This document shows, piece after piece, positions 13,764-23,697 of a stretch of DNA of 64,000 bases (within the stretch, counting starts at the first letter, position 1; the number at the start of each line of letters is the position of its first letter). Under the pieces are notes generated by a model. That model was not told the origin of the DNA, searched no databases, and was given only the letters and a program-made list of their open reading frames with translations. The stretch covers positions 2,108,001-2,172,000 of the forward strand of contig NC_088322.1 in NCBI RefSeq assembly GCF_910592395.1, in the 5' to 3' direction. A program made the position numbers and the translations under genes. The stretch comes from Lineus longissimus. Taxonomy: Eukaryota > Nemertea > Pilidiophora > Heteronemertea > Lineidae.

Positions 13764-16266
13764 CCTCGAATATTGCCAGGTGTTTAAACGAACTTTGTGC
13801 CATAAATCTTGGTGGTATCACTTCAAATGAGGAGTTTGCTGGACTGATAGAAGACTATTTTGGGGATGAGGATCCAGGAAGTGACTTTGAATCGGAGGAG
13901 GATGTGTTAGAAGGTTAGTTTGTTGTGTTCCATATCTCGCTGTACATTAATGTACACAACTGTACACCAATGTACACAAAATGTACAGCAATGTTTTCAA
14001 ACAGCATTGGGAGTGTCTAAACCTGTTTAAAAATGTGCTAGAAAGCCAACAATTGCACTATTGTGTACAAATTTTACTAGTAGGGCCTACACAAGGTAAA
14101 TTGCCTCAACTAATGATGTTCATTTTTATTTCAGCAGAGTCCATAGTGGTCGAAGATGATGGTGATGAACCCCTTGTTGTCGTGGAACCCCAGGCAGAAA
14201 GCATAGCAAAAGTACGTCTTGATTTTGCAACACGTGGAGGTCAAGACTTCCATTCATCTGCTGGGAATTGTGACGCCAAACTGCATGCTCTCTTCTCGTG
14301 TAAATGCAAGTTTTCCGCCGGAGAACCATGCTCCCGGTCCTTCGACACCGATGAACTTTCATTGCTACGGATGCAACATCTTGAGCTTGATAACAAAGAA
14401 CTTGACTTTATTCTGCTGGGCCAAATCCGAAGTAACCTTCATCGTTCCAATGAAACAGTCAAATCGAAAAAGAAGGAGCAGAAAGCGCGTGTGTTGTACA
14501 GATTGGACTACTTCCATGAGCATCGCAAGATCTGCAAGGAGACATTCATGTTCATTCATGGGATAAACAAAGACAGACTTTCTAATGTGATGCACCATTA
14601 TGTGAACAATGGTGTGGTTGAACGCATCCACAAGAACAAGGGAAAACAAGTGAAGCATGCATTGACTGTCCCAGATATTGAACGTGTAGTAACATTCATA
14701 AACAATTTTGCCGAAGAAAATGCAGTACTCTTGCCGGGTCGAATCCCGGGTTACAAGAGGGATGATCTCAGACTTTTACCTTCATCGGTCAGCAAGGCGG
14801 GCGTGTACCGTCTTTATTCAAGATCCGTTGTCGCACGGGGAGATAAGGCTGTGGGTGACAAGACATTCTATCGGCTGTGGAAAGAATACGTTCCATACAT
14901 TCTTCCAATGAAGCCGATGACTGATCTTTGTTGGACGTGCCAGCAGAACAGCAAGCTGCTGTTGAAGTCTGTCAATCGGACAACTACAGAAAAGTCTGAT
15001 GCCCTAAAAACAGCAGAGCAACATCTCTTGGATGCCACTAAAGAAAGAAGCCTGTACAATGCCAAGGTGAAAGACTGCAAAGATGCCATTGACCAGCATA
15101 GCATCACTGACCCGAACCGTCTTGGGAACAACATACCAGATTCATCAGTTGAGGCTGAGGTGAGTACATGTACCTGACAGAAACATTGGCTTAAAATAAC
15201 ATTATCGTTAGATTGCATTACTCATGTTCATATCAACATCAAACATAAAAGTCTGTTCAATCTTTTTCAGGTTCATTACAGCTTTGACTTCGCCCAGCAG
15301 ATCCATTATCCACACGACCCGATGCAGCCAGGACCCATTTTCTTCAAGACGCCGAGAAAATGTGGTGTATTTGGGATGATGACAGAAGGCATACCCAAGA
15401 TGGTGATCTTCTTGCTGGATGAAGCCACCAACGTCGGCAAGGGTGCGAACTGTGTAATCTCTCTGTTGGATTTCTTCTTTGACAATTACGGTTTGAAGGA
15501 AACAGTGGCCCATCTTCATGCAGACAACTGTTCTGGTCAAAACAAAAACAATGCGATGGTGCAGTACCTGTCTTGGCGAGTGCTGACTGGCCGACACTCT
15601 GGGGTCAAGTTGTCGTTTATGTTGGCAGGGCACACCAAGTTTGCCCCAGATTCTATGTTTGGTCTGTTCAAACGAAAGTTTCGATCAACGAAGGTGGACT
15701 GCCTGGCTGACATAGAACAAGTTGCCGTTGATGCTTCCCCACGCGAAGTTCTCCTCACACAGCTCTGTGGCAATGAAGCTGGAGATGTCATTGTCCCTGT
15801 CAGGCAATGGGACACTTACCTGAGCCAGTTCTATCGAAAGCTGCCAGAGATCAAGCCGCTCCACCACATCGAGTTCCTCCAGGATGGCTCTGTCAACACT
15901 CGCTACATGAGTGAATCTAACACTGTCAGTCAGAACATTCTCAAATGTGATCGTGCTGATGTTGGGCAGGGGAAACCTGAGGTCATTGTTCCGAAAGGTT
16001 TAAATGAGCAACGTGTTGCGTACCTGTACAACGATATCCGAGAGTTTGTGTCGGACGAGTGCAAGGATCTCGTGTGCCCAAAACCAGCTGCTGCAATGGA
16101 TGTTGATCAACAACGTGATGGTCCTCCTGAGGATGTACTTCCAGTTCCGGTGCCACAAGTCGCTACTCCAACTCCTGGTCGAGGCCGAGCTGCTCCAAAT
16201 CGTGGACGGGGTCGTCCTAAGAAGACACCAAGAGGACGTGCTGCAAAGAGGCCTAGGACAGAATAG
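13764..16266 (+). CDS. DUF7869-type, probably transposon-derived protein; 5' truncated
   Basis: Three exons join in frame. Exon 1 (13764-13913) is cut at its 5' side by the satellite edge and ends in an acidic stretch before GTTAGT. Exon 2 (14135-15159) has a tandem CAGCAG acceptor. Exon 3 (15271-16266) ends in a stop. Exon 2 has a Cys/His-rich start (CKCKF, then a second CWTCQ near its end). Exon 3 has the run HADNCSGQNKNN and AGHTKFAPDSMFG, which I associate with the DUF7869 family. The C-terminus is a Gly/Arg-rich, AT-hook-like tail (RGRGRPKKTPRGR). The Asp in HADNC would fit a DDE-type catalytic residue, but transposase activity is inference. About 720 residues remain. No start codon is left, so the copy is probably not expressed as a full protein. 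Confidence 0.72.
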
Positions 16267-16348
16267 ACTGTTTCCGCTATTTGTAGACTTTAGGCGTGGC
16301 TTACACTGTTGCCATGGTAATCATTGAAATTGACACTGGAGAAGAAAC

Positions 16349-17349
16349 GACCCCGGGACACTGCCTGTGAACTCACGGTCTGTCAAGGAGAGGGCAGATA
16401 AGTTGATAAAAGCATTCAAAAATGAGGAGCTTTCATCCCTCAGGAAGTAAGTTGTGAGCTGGTTTGAAAAAAAAAATCTACAGACACTCATTTTATTAAT
16501 CGTCTTTAAGTACCCTTGGATGTCGCAATTCCCCAAATGTCCCTGTGCATTAGCATACTGGTAGTAGAGGTCTATCTGCCTTGCTTTCATTCAATTTCAA
16601 TGTAGTAATTTGTTTCACTCTGTTGTGTATAAATTTTGTGTCACATTTCCGATTTTCCAATTCTTTGCTTGCAGATCAGGTACTGCTGAAGAGTACACCG
16701 AGAGGGAGGTGCTGCTGACCGAAATAATGGAGTTGATTGAATCAGAGAAGACCAAAGCCAAAGGAGCCAAGAAGGACACAAAAGAAAAAGAAGAGGACCT
16801 GGCAAATGCTGGTTTGGTTATCCGGAAGAGGGCAATGCAGACCCTTGTTGCCAATGAAGGTAAGTCAAGTTTTCTTATTCCTTTCTCTTAAGGCCAACTA
16901 AGATGTATGAACCAAAAAGCACATGGTTTTAACCAGTAGAGCCGCCTGTGAAACACAACTTTGAACTAATACTGCTGATTTGCCCTGAACATGATGTACA
17001 GACAAAATGGTGGGGCTGTCTGTGACTAGTTCTACTACACAACTTTAATTTCAGTCCTGTTTTGTGGTAATGGAGTAACAATCATGATGAATGCCAAATT
17101 CTTATTGCAGATCAAATTGGGAAGCCTACAGCAGCTACACCAAAGAAGAGCAAGAAGGGGGTTGCACACGAGTATGCCCACATGAAGATGATTGAGCTGG
17201 AGGTGCGGAGGGAGGAACTTGCATTCAAAAAACATGAAATGGAGATGATGAAGGAGGAGAGACGTGAGAGGATGGAGCTGGAAAGGAAGGAAAAAGAGGG
17301 ACTTGTAAATCTACTCCAGGGACTATTACAAGTTATAAAGGAGAAGTAG
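16349..17349 (+). CDS. Myb/SANT-like DNA-binding protein, 5' truncated
   Basis: Three exons read through in one frame: about 16349-16446, 16675-16859 and 17111-17349, with GTAAGT donors and CAG acceptors. The first contains SVKERADKLIKAF, which matches the third helix region and linker of Myb/SANT-like proteins common in animal genomes. The rest is charged and helical, ending in a long Glu/Lys/Arg coiled coil. The N-terminal helices with the conserved Trp residues are missing. Only about 80 bp separate it from the upstream DUF7869-type gene on the same strand. It may be the remnant of a Harbinger accessory protein or of an independent domesticated gene. Function beyond DNA binding is not assignable. 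Confidence 0.55.
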
Positions 17350-17362
17350 TCATCACGCATTA

Positions 17363-17405
17363 GCTCACCTCTTAGCAGAGGTGAGCTTATCCCATACCGT
17401 CGCGT

Positions 17406-17443
<38 letters not shown>

Positions 17444-18421
17444 CGTCGTCCGTTAGCAGGGCACGTTTCGTAACGAGTTATTGAGTTGAAACTTGGTACA
17501 CGTGTACCCTTATGTAATGACACCTTGGAGACCAAGTTTCGGTCCGATTCGTTTCATAGTTTGGCCACCAGGGGGCCAAACGTTAAAAGTGAAAATATGC
17601 AATATCTCCCTTAATAGTAGTCGGGAAATTTTGAAAAAAATATGGTAGGTACTTCTAGCAAAGGTGCATCATATATCCTCCGGGTTTTTGGTGTAAATTG
17701 GCCGTTAGGATGTAACGATGGCACGTTTCTAAACTGCAATGACTATTGATACCAAATTTGGTACACATTCACCCCTTAGTCAGGTGATCTCAGGGACCGA
17801 AGTTTGGTCCAATATGATTCACCACTTGACCACCAGGGGGCAAAATCCAAAAACCTTAAAAATGTGATTATTCCTTAACTTCTTGCCCGATTGCCACCAA
17901 CTCGATATCATGGGTACATCTAACCACCATACAGTATATGTCACACAGGTTTTTAATTTGACCTTCTTGTCAAGGTCACAGAGGTCAAATGGCGTAAATT
18001 CGCCGTCAGGCTGTAACTATGGCACGTTTCTTAACTGCAATGACTATTGATCACAAATTAAGTACACATGTACCCCTTGGTCAGATGATCTCAGGTACTG
18101 AAGTTTGGTGCGATCTGATTTGCCGTTTGGCCTCCAAGGAGGGGGGCCAAATCCTAAATTCTTCAAAATGCCATTATTCCTAGTAATGACTTGCCCGATT
18201 GGCACCAATTTTATATCATAGGTACATCTAATTCTAACAACCATTCAATGTGTCACCCGGGTCTTCTTTGATTTGACCTACTTTTCAAGGTCACAAGAGG
18301 TCGAATGTACTGTAAATTGGCCATTTTGGGGAAATTGTAATTGCTTGGACCTACATCAAACCTAACACTACATGACACAATACTATGCTCTTTATCCATC
18401 TTTCCTCCACGTGAGGTGAGC
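17363..18421. mobile_element. About 1.06-kb non-coding element with GCTCACCTC inverted ends
   Basis: Left end GCTCACCTC is matched by GAGGTGAGC at the right end. The left end also carries a second inverted copy after CTTAGCAGAG, so it can fold on itself. Inside are a (GTC)n microsatellite and three diverged internal repeats starting CACGTTTC near 17463, 17724 and 18021. Each continues into a 'TTGGTACAC ... GACCNAAGTTTGGT' pattern. No open frame is convincing. It looks like a non-autonomous DNA element built from internal duplications. Confidence 0.6.
17407..17452. repeat. (GTC)n microsatellite
   Basis: A run of about 15 GTC/CGT triplets, slightly interrupted at its right end, directly follows the left inverted end of the surrounding element. 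Confidence 0.95.
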
Positions 18422-18932
18422 ACAATGGCCCTGGCCATTTCATGTTTACCTAGGGATTTTGTCCAAATATGGCTTGGGCTTTGGGGGTGTCTCAGTTTTT
18501 GTACCTTTGCACAGTACTGTATCAGGTCTTTTATGTTTGGTACTCCTTCCAGTAAAACTGGCCCCAGACCCCCTGAAGATGGGTGTTGAAATTATGTTGT
18601 TGATGTTTTGGTAGTTTTATACATTTATTGTATATGTAACAGTATTTACAAGAATACAAAATAGATCTTGTTGATTATTTAGTTATATTAGTTACTTAGG
18701 TTATTTTTGTCCAACACTGCATTTAACTCCGGCCCACGCCATCTGACGGTTGTGGCGTCCTAGTAACTGGCCCTATTCATGAGAAGTACTGAAACGGAAA
18801 GTCAAGTATGTATAATTCATCCACAAGGTTAACAACCACAACATGTCTCTGGAACATGTCCTGTTCGAAAATTGTGACCAACGTGAAGAGTCTTGCCGTT
18901 TTCACAGCACGTGGCTGATGTCAAGTGTTGAA
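18422..18932. other. Spacer without recognisable gene
   Basis: The stretch is AT-rich and of low complexity in places. I see no exon with splice sites and no clear terminal repeat. It probably includes the 3' flank of the Harbinger transposase that follows on the minus strand. Confidence 0.6.
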
Positions 18933-20033
18933 TTACCGGGGTATGCCTATGTATTCCTCAATGGATGGTGGTGCTACGTCAAAGTACATGCCTGTCTGGG
19001 AATCACGAAGACAGGTGTGCAGATTCGTGAGTAGTCCTGCAACTAGGTAATACTTTGCTACAGGTTGCAGAAAGACTTTCAAGTTCTTTTTGAAATCCAC
19101 GAACGCCCAATTCTGCAGGATTTTCCCAAATGCCCACTCAACTGCGACTCTGGGAGCGGACATGGCCTGATTGAAAGCACGCTCGTTGGCATTCAATCCA
19201 AGAGCACCTTCCCTGAAGGGCGATATGAGCCAGGGGCGGATAGGATACGCCGGATCTCCGTAGATGTAAAAGTGTCCTCCGTCATCAGTTCTTGGCAACA
19301 TGTCGAGCTGTTGGCCAAGACCACTTTCTCTTAAAAGAGCGGCATCGTGTCGCCTGCCTTCAACTGGTCCCCACAGGTTTGCTATTATACCATTGGGTAA
19401 AGTTAGCGACTGGAACTTTATGGAATGGACTCTCTTATGCCCATTGTACACAGCACGTTGAAACTGAATTGGTCTACAGATAGGACGAACGGTGCCGTCA
19501 ATGAATCCGAAGCAATCTGGTAGCGGTGCTCCCAAATCGTTGATCGCATCTGCGTAGGTGCGAAGGTGTTCTGCATCTAGCCACGGCTGATTCAGATCCC
19601 TAATAAGATGGCCATGTTCAGTATAGATGAAGTCGATCGTTTCGTTTATCGCTTGCGACAACACGGACGCTGGCCTTCCAAAAAGTTCCTGATTGTCGCA
19701 TAGCCTATTAGGATACGAAAGCCGTCTCAGACACATACATAGAGCGTCCTCGCCAGTAATTACGCATCGATTTTGGCAAACAACTACAGGAGGGATTCGA
19801 AGAACCTGGACGAGGTGACGAATCTCATCCTTTTCGAACCTGAATTTGTCGTAGCTTTGTGCATCGGAGAGTCTATCTAGATCGAAACGCGGCCAGTTCG
19901 GATCAAACGTACTTTCCTTGCCTCCTAAGACTTCATTTTCGATATAAAATGCCATAAATTCATCATCTTCAATTGCGAAATTTGCAAGGCGTCTCAAGTT
20001 TGCCGCCATTTTGACGATCTCCATAGAAACCAA
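18933..20033 (-). CDS. PIF/Harbinger transposase (HARBI1-like), intact
   Basis: A single 366-residue open frame with a complete DDE_Tnp_4-type catalytic core. Asp179 lies in FGFIDGTVRP, Asp260 in YGDPAYPI and Glu299 in AVEWAFGK. An N-terminal helix-turn-helix-like region (ITGEDALCMCLRRLSYPNR) precedes the core, as in other Harbinger transposases. Family enzymes cut and paste DNA and duplicate 3 bp of target. The first ATG is used; Met4 or Met9 are alternatives. No Myb/SANT partner gene or clear terminal repeats are visible within about 1 kb. The protein is the 'DGTVRP' subtype and differs clearly from the other three transposases in the window. Confidence 0.88.
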   Translation of the reverse strand: MVSMEIVKMAANLRRLANFAIEDDEFMAFYIENEVLGGKESTFDPNWPRFDLDRLSDAQSYDKFRFEKDEIRHLVQVLRIPPVVVCQNRCVITGEDALCMCLRRLSYPNRLCDNQELFGRPASVLSQAINETIDFIYTEHGHLIRDLNQPWLDAEHLRTYADAINDLGAPLPDCFGFIDGTVRPICRPIQFQRAVYNGHKRVHSIKFQSLTLPNGIIANLWGPVEGRRHDAALLRESGLGQQLDMLPRTDDGGHFYIYGDPAYPIRPWLISPFREGALGLNANERAFNQAMSAPRVAVEWAFGKILQNWAFVDFKKNLKVFLQPVAKYYLVAGLLTNLHTCLRDSQTGMYFDVAPPSIEEYIGIPR

Positions 20034-20322
20034 ACTGTTTCTCGGTGACGGCCATGCGGAACGCGTTTCAGTGATTCCGGGAACGGGATCGGGAACGAGA
20101 AACGTTCTCGGTGTAGCGGTTCTCGGAACGGCGTAGCGAAAGGTCTCTACTGATTAACAGGATACTGATAAACATGATACTGATTAACAGGATACTGATA
20201 AACATTGACAGTACCATAGTTAACGTTAAATATCTGTCCTTCCATTTCTAGCTTGATTTAAAGGATAAAAAGATTTTAAATTACGTTTTTTTTAGTCTTT
20301 TAGGCTTTTAGACTTTTAGGAT
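20034..20322. repeat. Short tandem repeats at the left Polinton edge
   Basis: Near 20147-20205 a 28-bp unit beginning TACTGATTAACAGGATACTG is repeated twice. From about 20295 to 20341 there are several copies of TTTTAGGCTTTTAGAC-like sequence. Short tandem repeats of this sort are common at Polinton ends next to the integrase gene. No terminal inverted repeat could be confirmed. Confidence 0.5.
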
Positions 20323-21420
20323 TTAGACCTTTAGGCTTTTTATTCCTGAAATTGGTAACCATTCATTGAATTTATCACTGTATCCCTTCCACTTCACTAA
20401 TCCGTATTTTTTACCTTTACTGGTCTTGTACCTCAAGATTTTCTCTATCTTGTACTCTAGCTGGTCAGGATTAGGAACATAACTCAATTCCTCTTCATAG
20501 AAATATCCTTGAATTTCCTCTTTATGATAATCTTCAAGTTTGTAGACGATAGGGTGAGTGAAGATGATCTGTTTGATTTGGAATACTTCCTCAGTGAAGT
20601 TGGGCATGTAACCTTTACCGAAAATGGACTTGTACTTTGAAATTCTTACACTGTCACCTACTTTGTACTTTGGATCACCAAAGGTTTCTTTGAGGTGAAG
20701 ACCGTAAAGATTGTACCACACAGCTCCTTCGTTTTCCATCTTTCTGGCGTCTACAGGTTTCATACCTATTGATGAGTGAAATGTGTTGTTGTAGCCACTG
20801 ACCAAGTCATCCAGTACGTTGATCCACTTGTCTGTCTCCTTAGCAGTGAAATAACGCCACATTTTTTCTTTAAGAGTCCTGTTGAATCTTTCTACTACCG
20901 CTGCCTTCTTATCAGATTTTGTAGAGAACCATTCTATGTCATTTTCTGTTAAGAGTTCCTTGAAGTGTTTGTTGTAAAATTCTGTACCGTCATCAAACTG
21001 GATTTTCTCTAGTTTAGCTTCCTCAAATATCACTTTAAATGCATCTCTTATTTCTTCTCCTCTCTTGCTCTTAACTGCTAGAGCCCAAGCATAGCGACTG
21101 AATAGGTCAATTACTGTCAAAATGAATCTGAAACCTTTATTCTTACTCTCGAATTTCTGCATGTCAACCAGGTCGGCTTGTCACTGTTGATCGATGTACG
21201 ATACCATTGTTTTCCTGAAGGTGAATTTCTTAATGCTCGGTTTGTGTAGTTGGTGAGTTGGTAGTGTTTCTAGAAATTCTTTAACTTCTTTTTGTTTAAT
21301 AAGTTTACCATCTTCCTTGACCTGTTTCCACATCTTACTCAAAGAACTGTAAGCCACGGGACTATCGGGGTTGTAGTACAAATCCCTTAGATACTGCTGT
21401 GTGTCATCCTTTACATCCAT
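20323..21420 (-). pseudogene. INT: Polinton integrase (INT) with one in-frame stop
   Basis: A retroviral-type integrase of about 366 codons, interrupted once by TGA at 21183-21181, with the same reading frame on both sides. Upstream is an N-terminal region ending SYIDQQ. Downstream is the catalytic core with TVIDLFSRYAW (first Asp), FDDGTEFYN (second Asp) and VVERFNRTLKEK (Glu). A C-terminal chromodomain follows (GLVKWKGYSDKFNEWLP). The position of the stop normally holds a Trp in this family, so a TGG to TGA change is likely. The start ATG lies 4 bp from the divergent ATPase start. Without readthrough the enzyme is dead. Confidence 0.9.
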
Positions 21421-21424
21421 TTAA

Positions 21425-22045
21425 ATGGGTGAAGTATTTATTTACGAGCCACATAACATGCTAATTTCTGGTGTCACCAATTGTGGTAAGACATATTTTG
21501 CCCTTGACCTCTTAGAAAAGGAGTATCGACACAAATTCCAAAACATAGTCATTTTCTGTCCAACATATTTCAACAATAAGACATATGACAGGAAATGGAT
21601 TTACCAAGACAAGAGCGTCTACATAGTTAATCCCGAAGCGGTGGCCAGTAATTTGGACCTTGTGCTTCAATTTGCTACTCTGACCTTTGCTGGTTCTAAC
21701 ACATTATTCCTAATTGATGACTGTGCTAATTTGAGAGACACAAAAAAGAAGGTGTCCGAGTTATGTAATCTTGCCTTTTCTGGCAGGCACTACAATCTTA
21801 CTGTTTGGTTACTAGTTCAGAAGTACAATTCAGTTGTCAAGGACTACAGAGAGAACATAAGAATTTTAGTATTATTTTTTAATAAGGATGAATCAGCCAT
21901 GAAAGATGCCTTAGAAGAAAACAGTGTTATTCCTAAGGAGAAAAGACAGTACTACATAGAAGAACTTAAGATGAAAAAAGGATCAAAACTGATCATTAGA
22001 CTACAACATCCATTTAGATTTACTCTTTCACATCAAAAATCTTAG
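21425..22045 (+). CDS. ATP: Polinton genome-packaging ATPase (FtsK/HerA type)
   Basis: A 206-residue intact open frame. Walker A is GVTNCGKT at residues 16-23 and Walker B is TLFLIDD at 93-99. Length and spacing fit the A32/FtsK-HerA packaging ATPases of Polintons, which would pump DNA into preformed capsids. It starts 4 bp from the divergent integrase and its last codons overlap by a few bases the end of the convergent membrane-protein gene. It is the only gene of the segment on the plus strand. Confidence 0.88.
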   Translation: MGEVFIYEPHNMLISGVTNCGKTYFALDLLEKEYRHKFQNIVIFCPTYFNNKTYDRKWIYQDKSVYIVNPEAVASNLDLVLQFATLTFAGSNTLFLIDDCANLRDTKKKVSELCNLAFSGRHYNLTVWLLVQKYNSVVKDYRENIRILVLFFNKDESAMKDALEENSVIPKEKRQYYIEELKMKKGSKLIIRLQHPFRFTLSHQKS

Positions 22046-22506
22046 TCCCGCTTCTCATCAATGGTCTTAGTCTTTCTAACCCTAGTAAAATAATAAATTA
22101 TTAATCCTAAACCACTAAGTCCTAGGATAATCCATAGGTACTCGTATTTCTTCATTTCATCACTAGGTTGGTAATAATCACTTAATTGTGGTCTCTGAGG
22201 TAGTACATTTACTATAGTTCTATCGGGATGTAAATGATTGTAAACAGTAAGTGCTGAATCAGTATTGTTAAAATCAAAAGAAGCGTCTCTTTCTCTCTTT
22301 AATTCAAGATTAACAAAGTCAATAGTACTCTTTCTATGCTCCTCCCATTCGGTTGAAGCTTTTTGTAATTGCTCCTGAGCCAAATCATGTCTTTTCACTT
22401 CATCTTCATAACCGTTTTTATCTAGTGACCTGAAAAGGTAACCAGATCCAGTAAATGCTAATCCATTGATTATTGCAGATCCAAATAACATGCCAATGCC
22501 AGCCAT
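22042..22506 (-). CDS. Polinton accessory membrane protein
   Basis: 154 residues. A hydrophobic Gly-rich N-terminus (about residues 1-25) is followed by a charged helical middle. A strong transmembrane segment (WIILGLSGLGLIIYYF) lies near the C-terminus, followed by a basic tail. It sits between the ATPase and the penton gene, with a TTAAATGG start context shared with its neighbours. Such small membrane proteins occur in Polintons, but I cannot name a function; a virion membrane or cell-exit role is only a guess. Confidence 0.7.
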   Translation of the reverse strand: MAGIGMLFGSAIINGLAFTGSGYLFRSLDKNGYEDEVKRHDLAQEQLQKASTEWEEHRKSTIDFVNLELKRERDASFDFNNTDSALTVYNHLHPDRTIVNVLPQRPQLSDYYQPSDEMKKYEYLWIILGLSGLGLIIYYFTRVRKTKTIDEKRD

Positions 22507-22527
22507 TTAATTTCAACGAATTTAATT

Positions 22528-23274
22528 TCAATGATGTGTTAATACCAATTGGTACTGTACATCATGACCACTAAGATCGATGATGTCACCTTTTTCATCC
22601 GTTAAGCGAATATTCAGCTTATTGAATCTTGGTTTACAGGGAATTGCTATTGGTTTCTCAAAGGTGTATGCTATTAAATCCCCAAAATTAGCTTCTTTTA
22701 TTGGTCTTGTGGTTAGCACATCAGATGTTTCACCATTACTTAATACACTATTAGATTCGATTATGTCACAGTGAAAAACAAATTGGTTAATTGGTCTAAA
22801 ATTGATGGGTTTCTCGCTTACAACATCATCCTTACTTTTATTGTCTGAAGGGTAAGGCCATTCTGTTTTCATGCCAAATAACTCATTGCTTTTACCAATA
22901 AAATAGATCTGATAATGCTCCTCATTTTTTCTCTTTAGGAAGTGTAAGATGGCCTTACCTGTTGGTTCTTCAAGGTCAAATCTGACAGCACCTCGACTCA
23001 TACTATTTTCTTTCAACTTATCCGCAAATACTTTTGAAAAGCTCTGTAGGTCATAGAGACCATCTGGTAGCGTAATCTCTGCCACATCAAACCCCTTAAC
23101 TTTGATTCGGTTATTCTCCCTGGCCGCACTGATGTTGTAAAATGTACAAGGTATTACTGCAAAAGTTAAAGTGATGCTACATGCATCTTGAATTTCAGTC
23201 TTGAGATTGACTGTTAAATCACTTGAACTCTGATCCGGGTAGTCGCTGGAATCGATGTTCATTACAGTTACCAT
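22528..23274 (-). CDS. Polinton minor capsid (penton) protein
   Basis: 248 residues, uninterrupted. It is beta-rich throughout and ends in NIRLTDEKGDIIDLSGHD, a C-terminal signature I associate with single jelly-roll penton proteins of Polintons and related viruses. Position between the membrane protein and the major capsid gene fits. It would occupy the capsid vertices. The start has CTAAATGG context. A second, broken protein with the same type of C-terminus lies at 54885-55858. Confidence 0.72.
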   Translation of the reverse strand: MVTVMNIDSSDYPDQSSSDLTVNLKTEIQDACSITLTFAVIPCTFYNISAARENNRIKVKGFDVAEITLPDGLYDLQSFSKVFADKLKENSMSRGAVRFDLEEPTGKAILHFLKRKNEEHYQIYFIGKSNELFGMKTEWPYPSDNKSKDDVVSEKPINFRPINQFVFHCDIIESNSVLSNGETSDVLTTRPIKEANFGDLIAYTFEKPIAIPCKPRFNKLNIRLTDEKGDIIDLSGHDVQYQLVLTHH

Positions 23275-23331
23275 TTAGTTAAGTAAATTTTCGTTTTCAA
23301 ATTTACCTTTTATCAAATAAGTAAATTATTC

Positions 23332-23568
23332 TTACTTCATAATATTTCTGGGTAGGATTCCTTGATCGTAAAGGTACTCTAATGTTCCATTACTAATAGC
23401 TACAGTTCCACCCAGTTTAATAATTTCCTCTAGGTTGGCCTGACTTGGGGGACCGATATTGATTCTCAAGAACCTTTTCAGTAACATAGAGTAACCAATT
23501 GTTGTTGATGCCAACAGTAAACTTTGATACAGTGTATTTATGATATCTTTCTTTCCAGGTGTATCCAT
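23332..23568 (-). CDS. Small hydrophobic Polinton protein
   Basis: 78 residues with a hydrophobic stretch around SLLLASTTIGYSMLL that could span a membrane. It lies between the penton and capsid genes on their strand and starts in the same TTAAATGG context. I do not recognise a family. Because it is intact and evenly spaced with its neighbours I take it as a real small gene. Confidence 0.6.
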   Translation of the reverse strand: MDTPGKKDIINTLYQSLLLASTTIGYSMLLKRFLRINIGPPSQANLEEIIKLGGTVAISNGTLEYLYDQGILPRNIMK

Positions 23569-23591
23569 TTAATTAGGATGAAAATCTAATG

Positions 23592-23697
23592 TTGTAGCGA
23601 ACTTTGTTCTTGCAACACCTTAGTGTTGGAGCGAACTTTGTTCTTGCAACACCTTAGTGTTGTAGCGAACTTTGTTCTTGCAGCACCTTAGTGCTGG
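23592..23697. repeat. Three 34-bp tandem repeats with hairpin cores
   Basis: Units start at 23592, 23626 and 23660 and end in a palindrome of the form CAACACCTTAGTGTTG. The third copy changes both arms in step (CAGCACCTTAGTGCTG), so the hairpin is kept. The repeats lie in the gap after the capsid gene, and the capsid stop codon falls inside the last one. A role in transcript ending or RNA structure is possible but not shown. Confidence 0.85.

Noticed and set aside
14126-15867. Minus-strand and alternative-frame open frames over the DUF7869-type gene
   Set aside because: They are shadows of a well-supported spliced plus-strand gene.
23592-23697. CRISPR-like appearance of the short repeats
   Set aside because: There are no unique spacers, the units are directly adjacent, and the context is eukaryotic.
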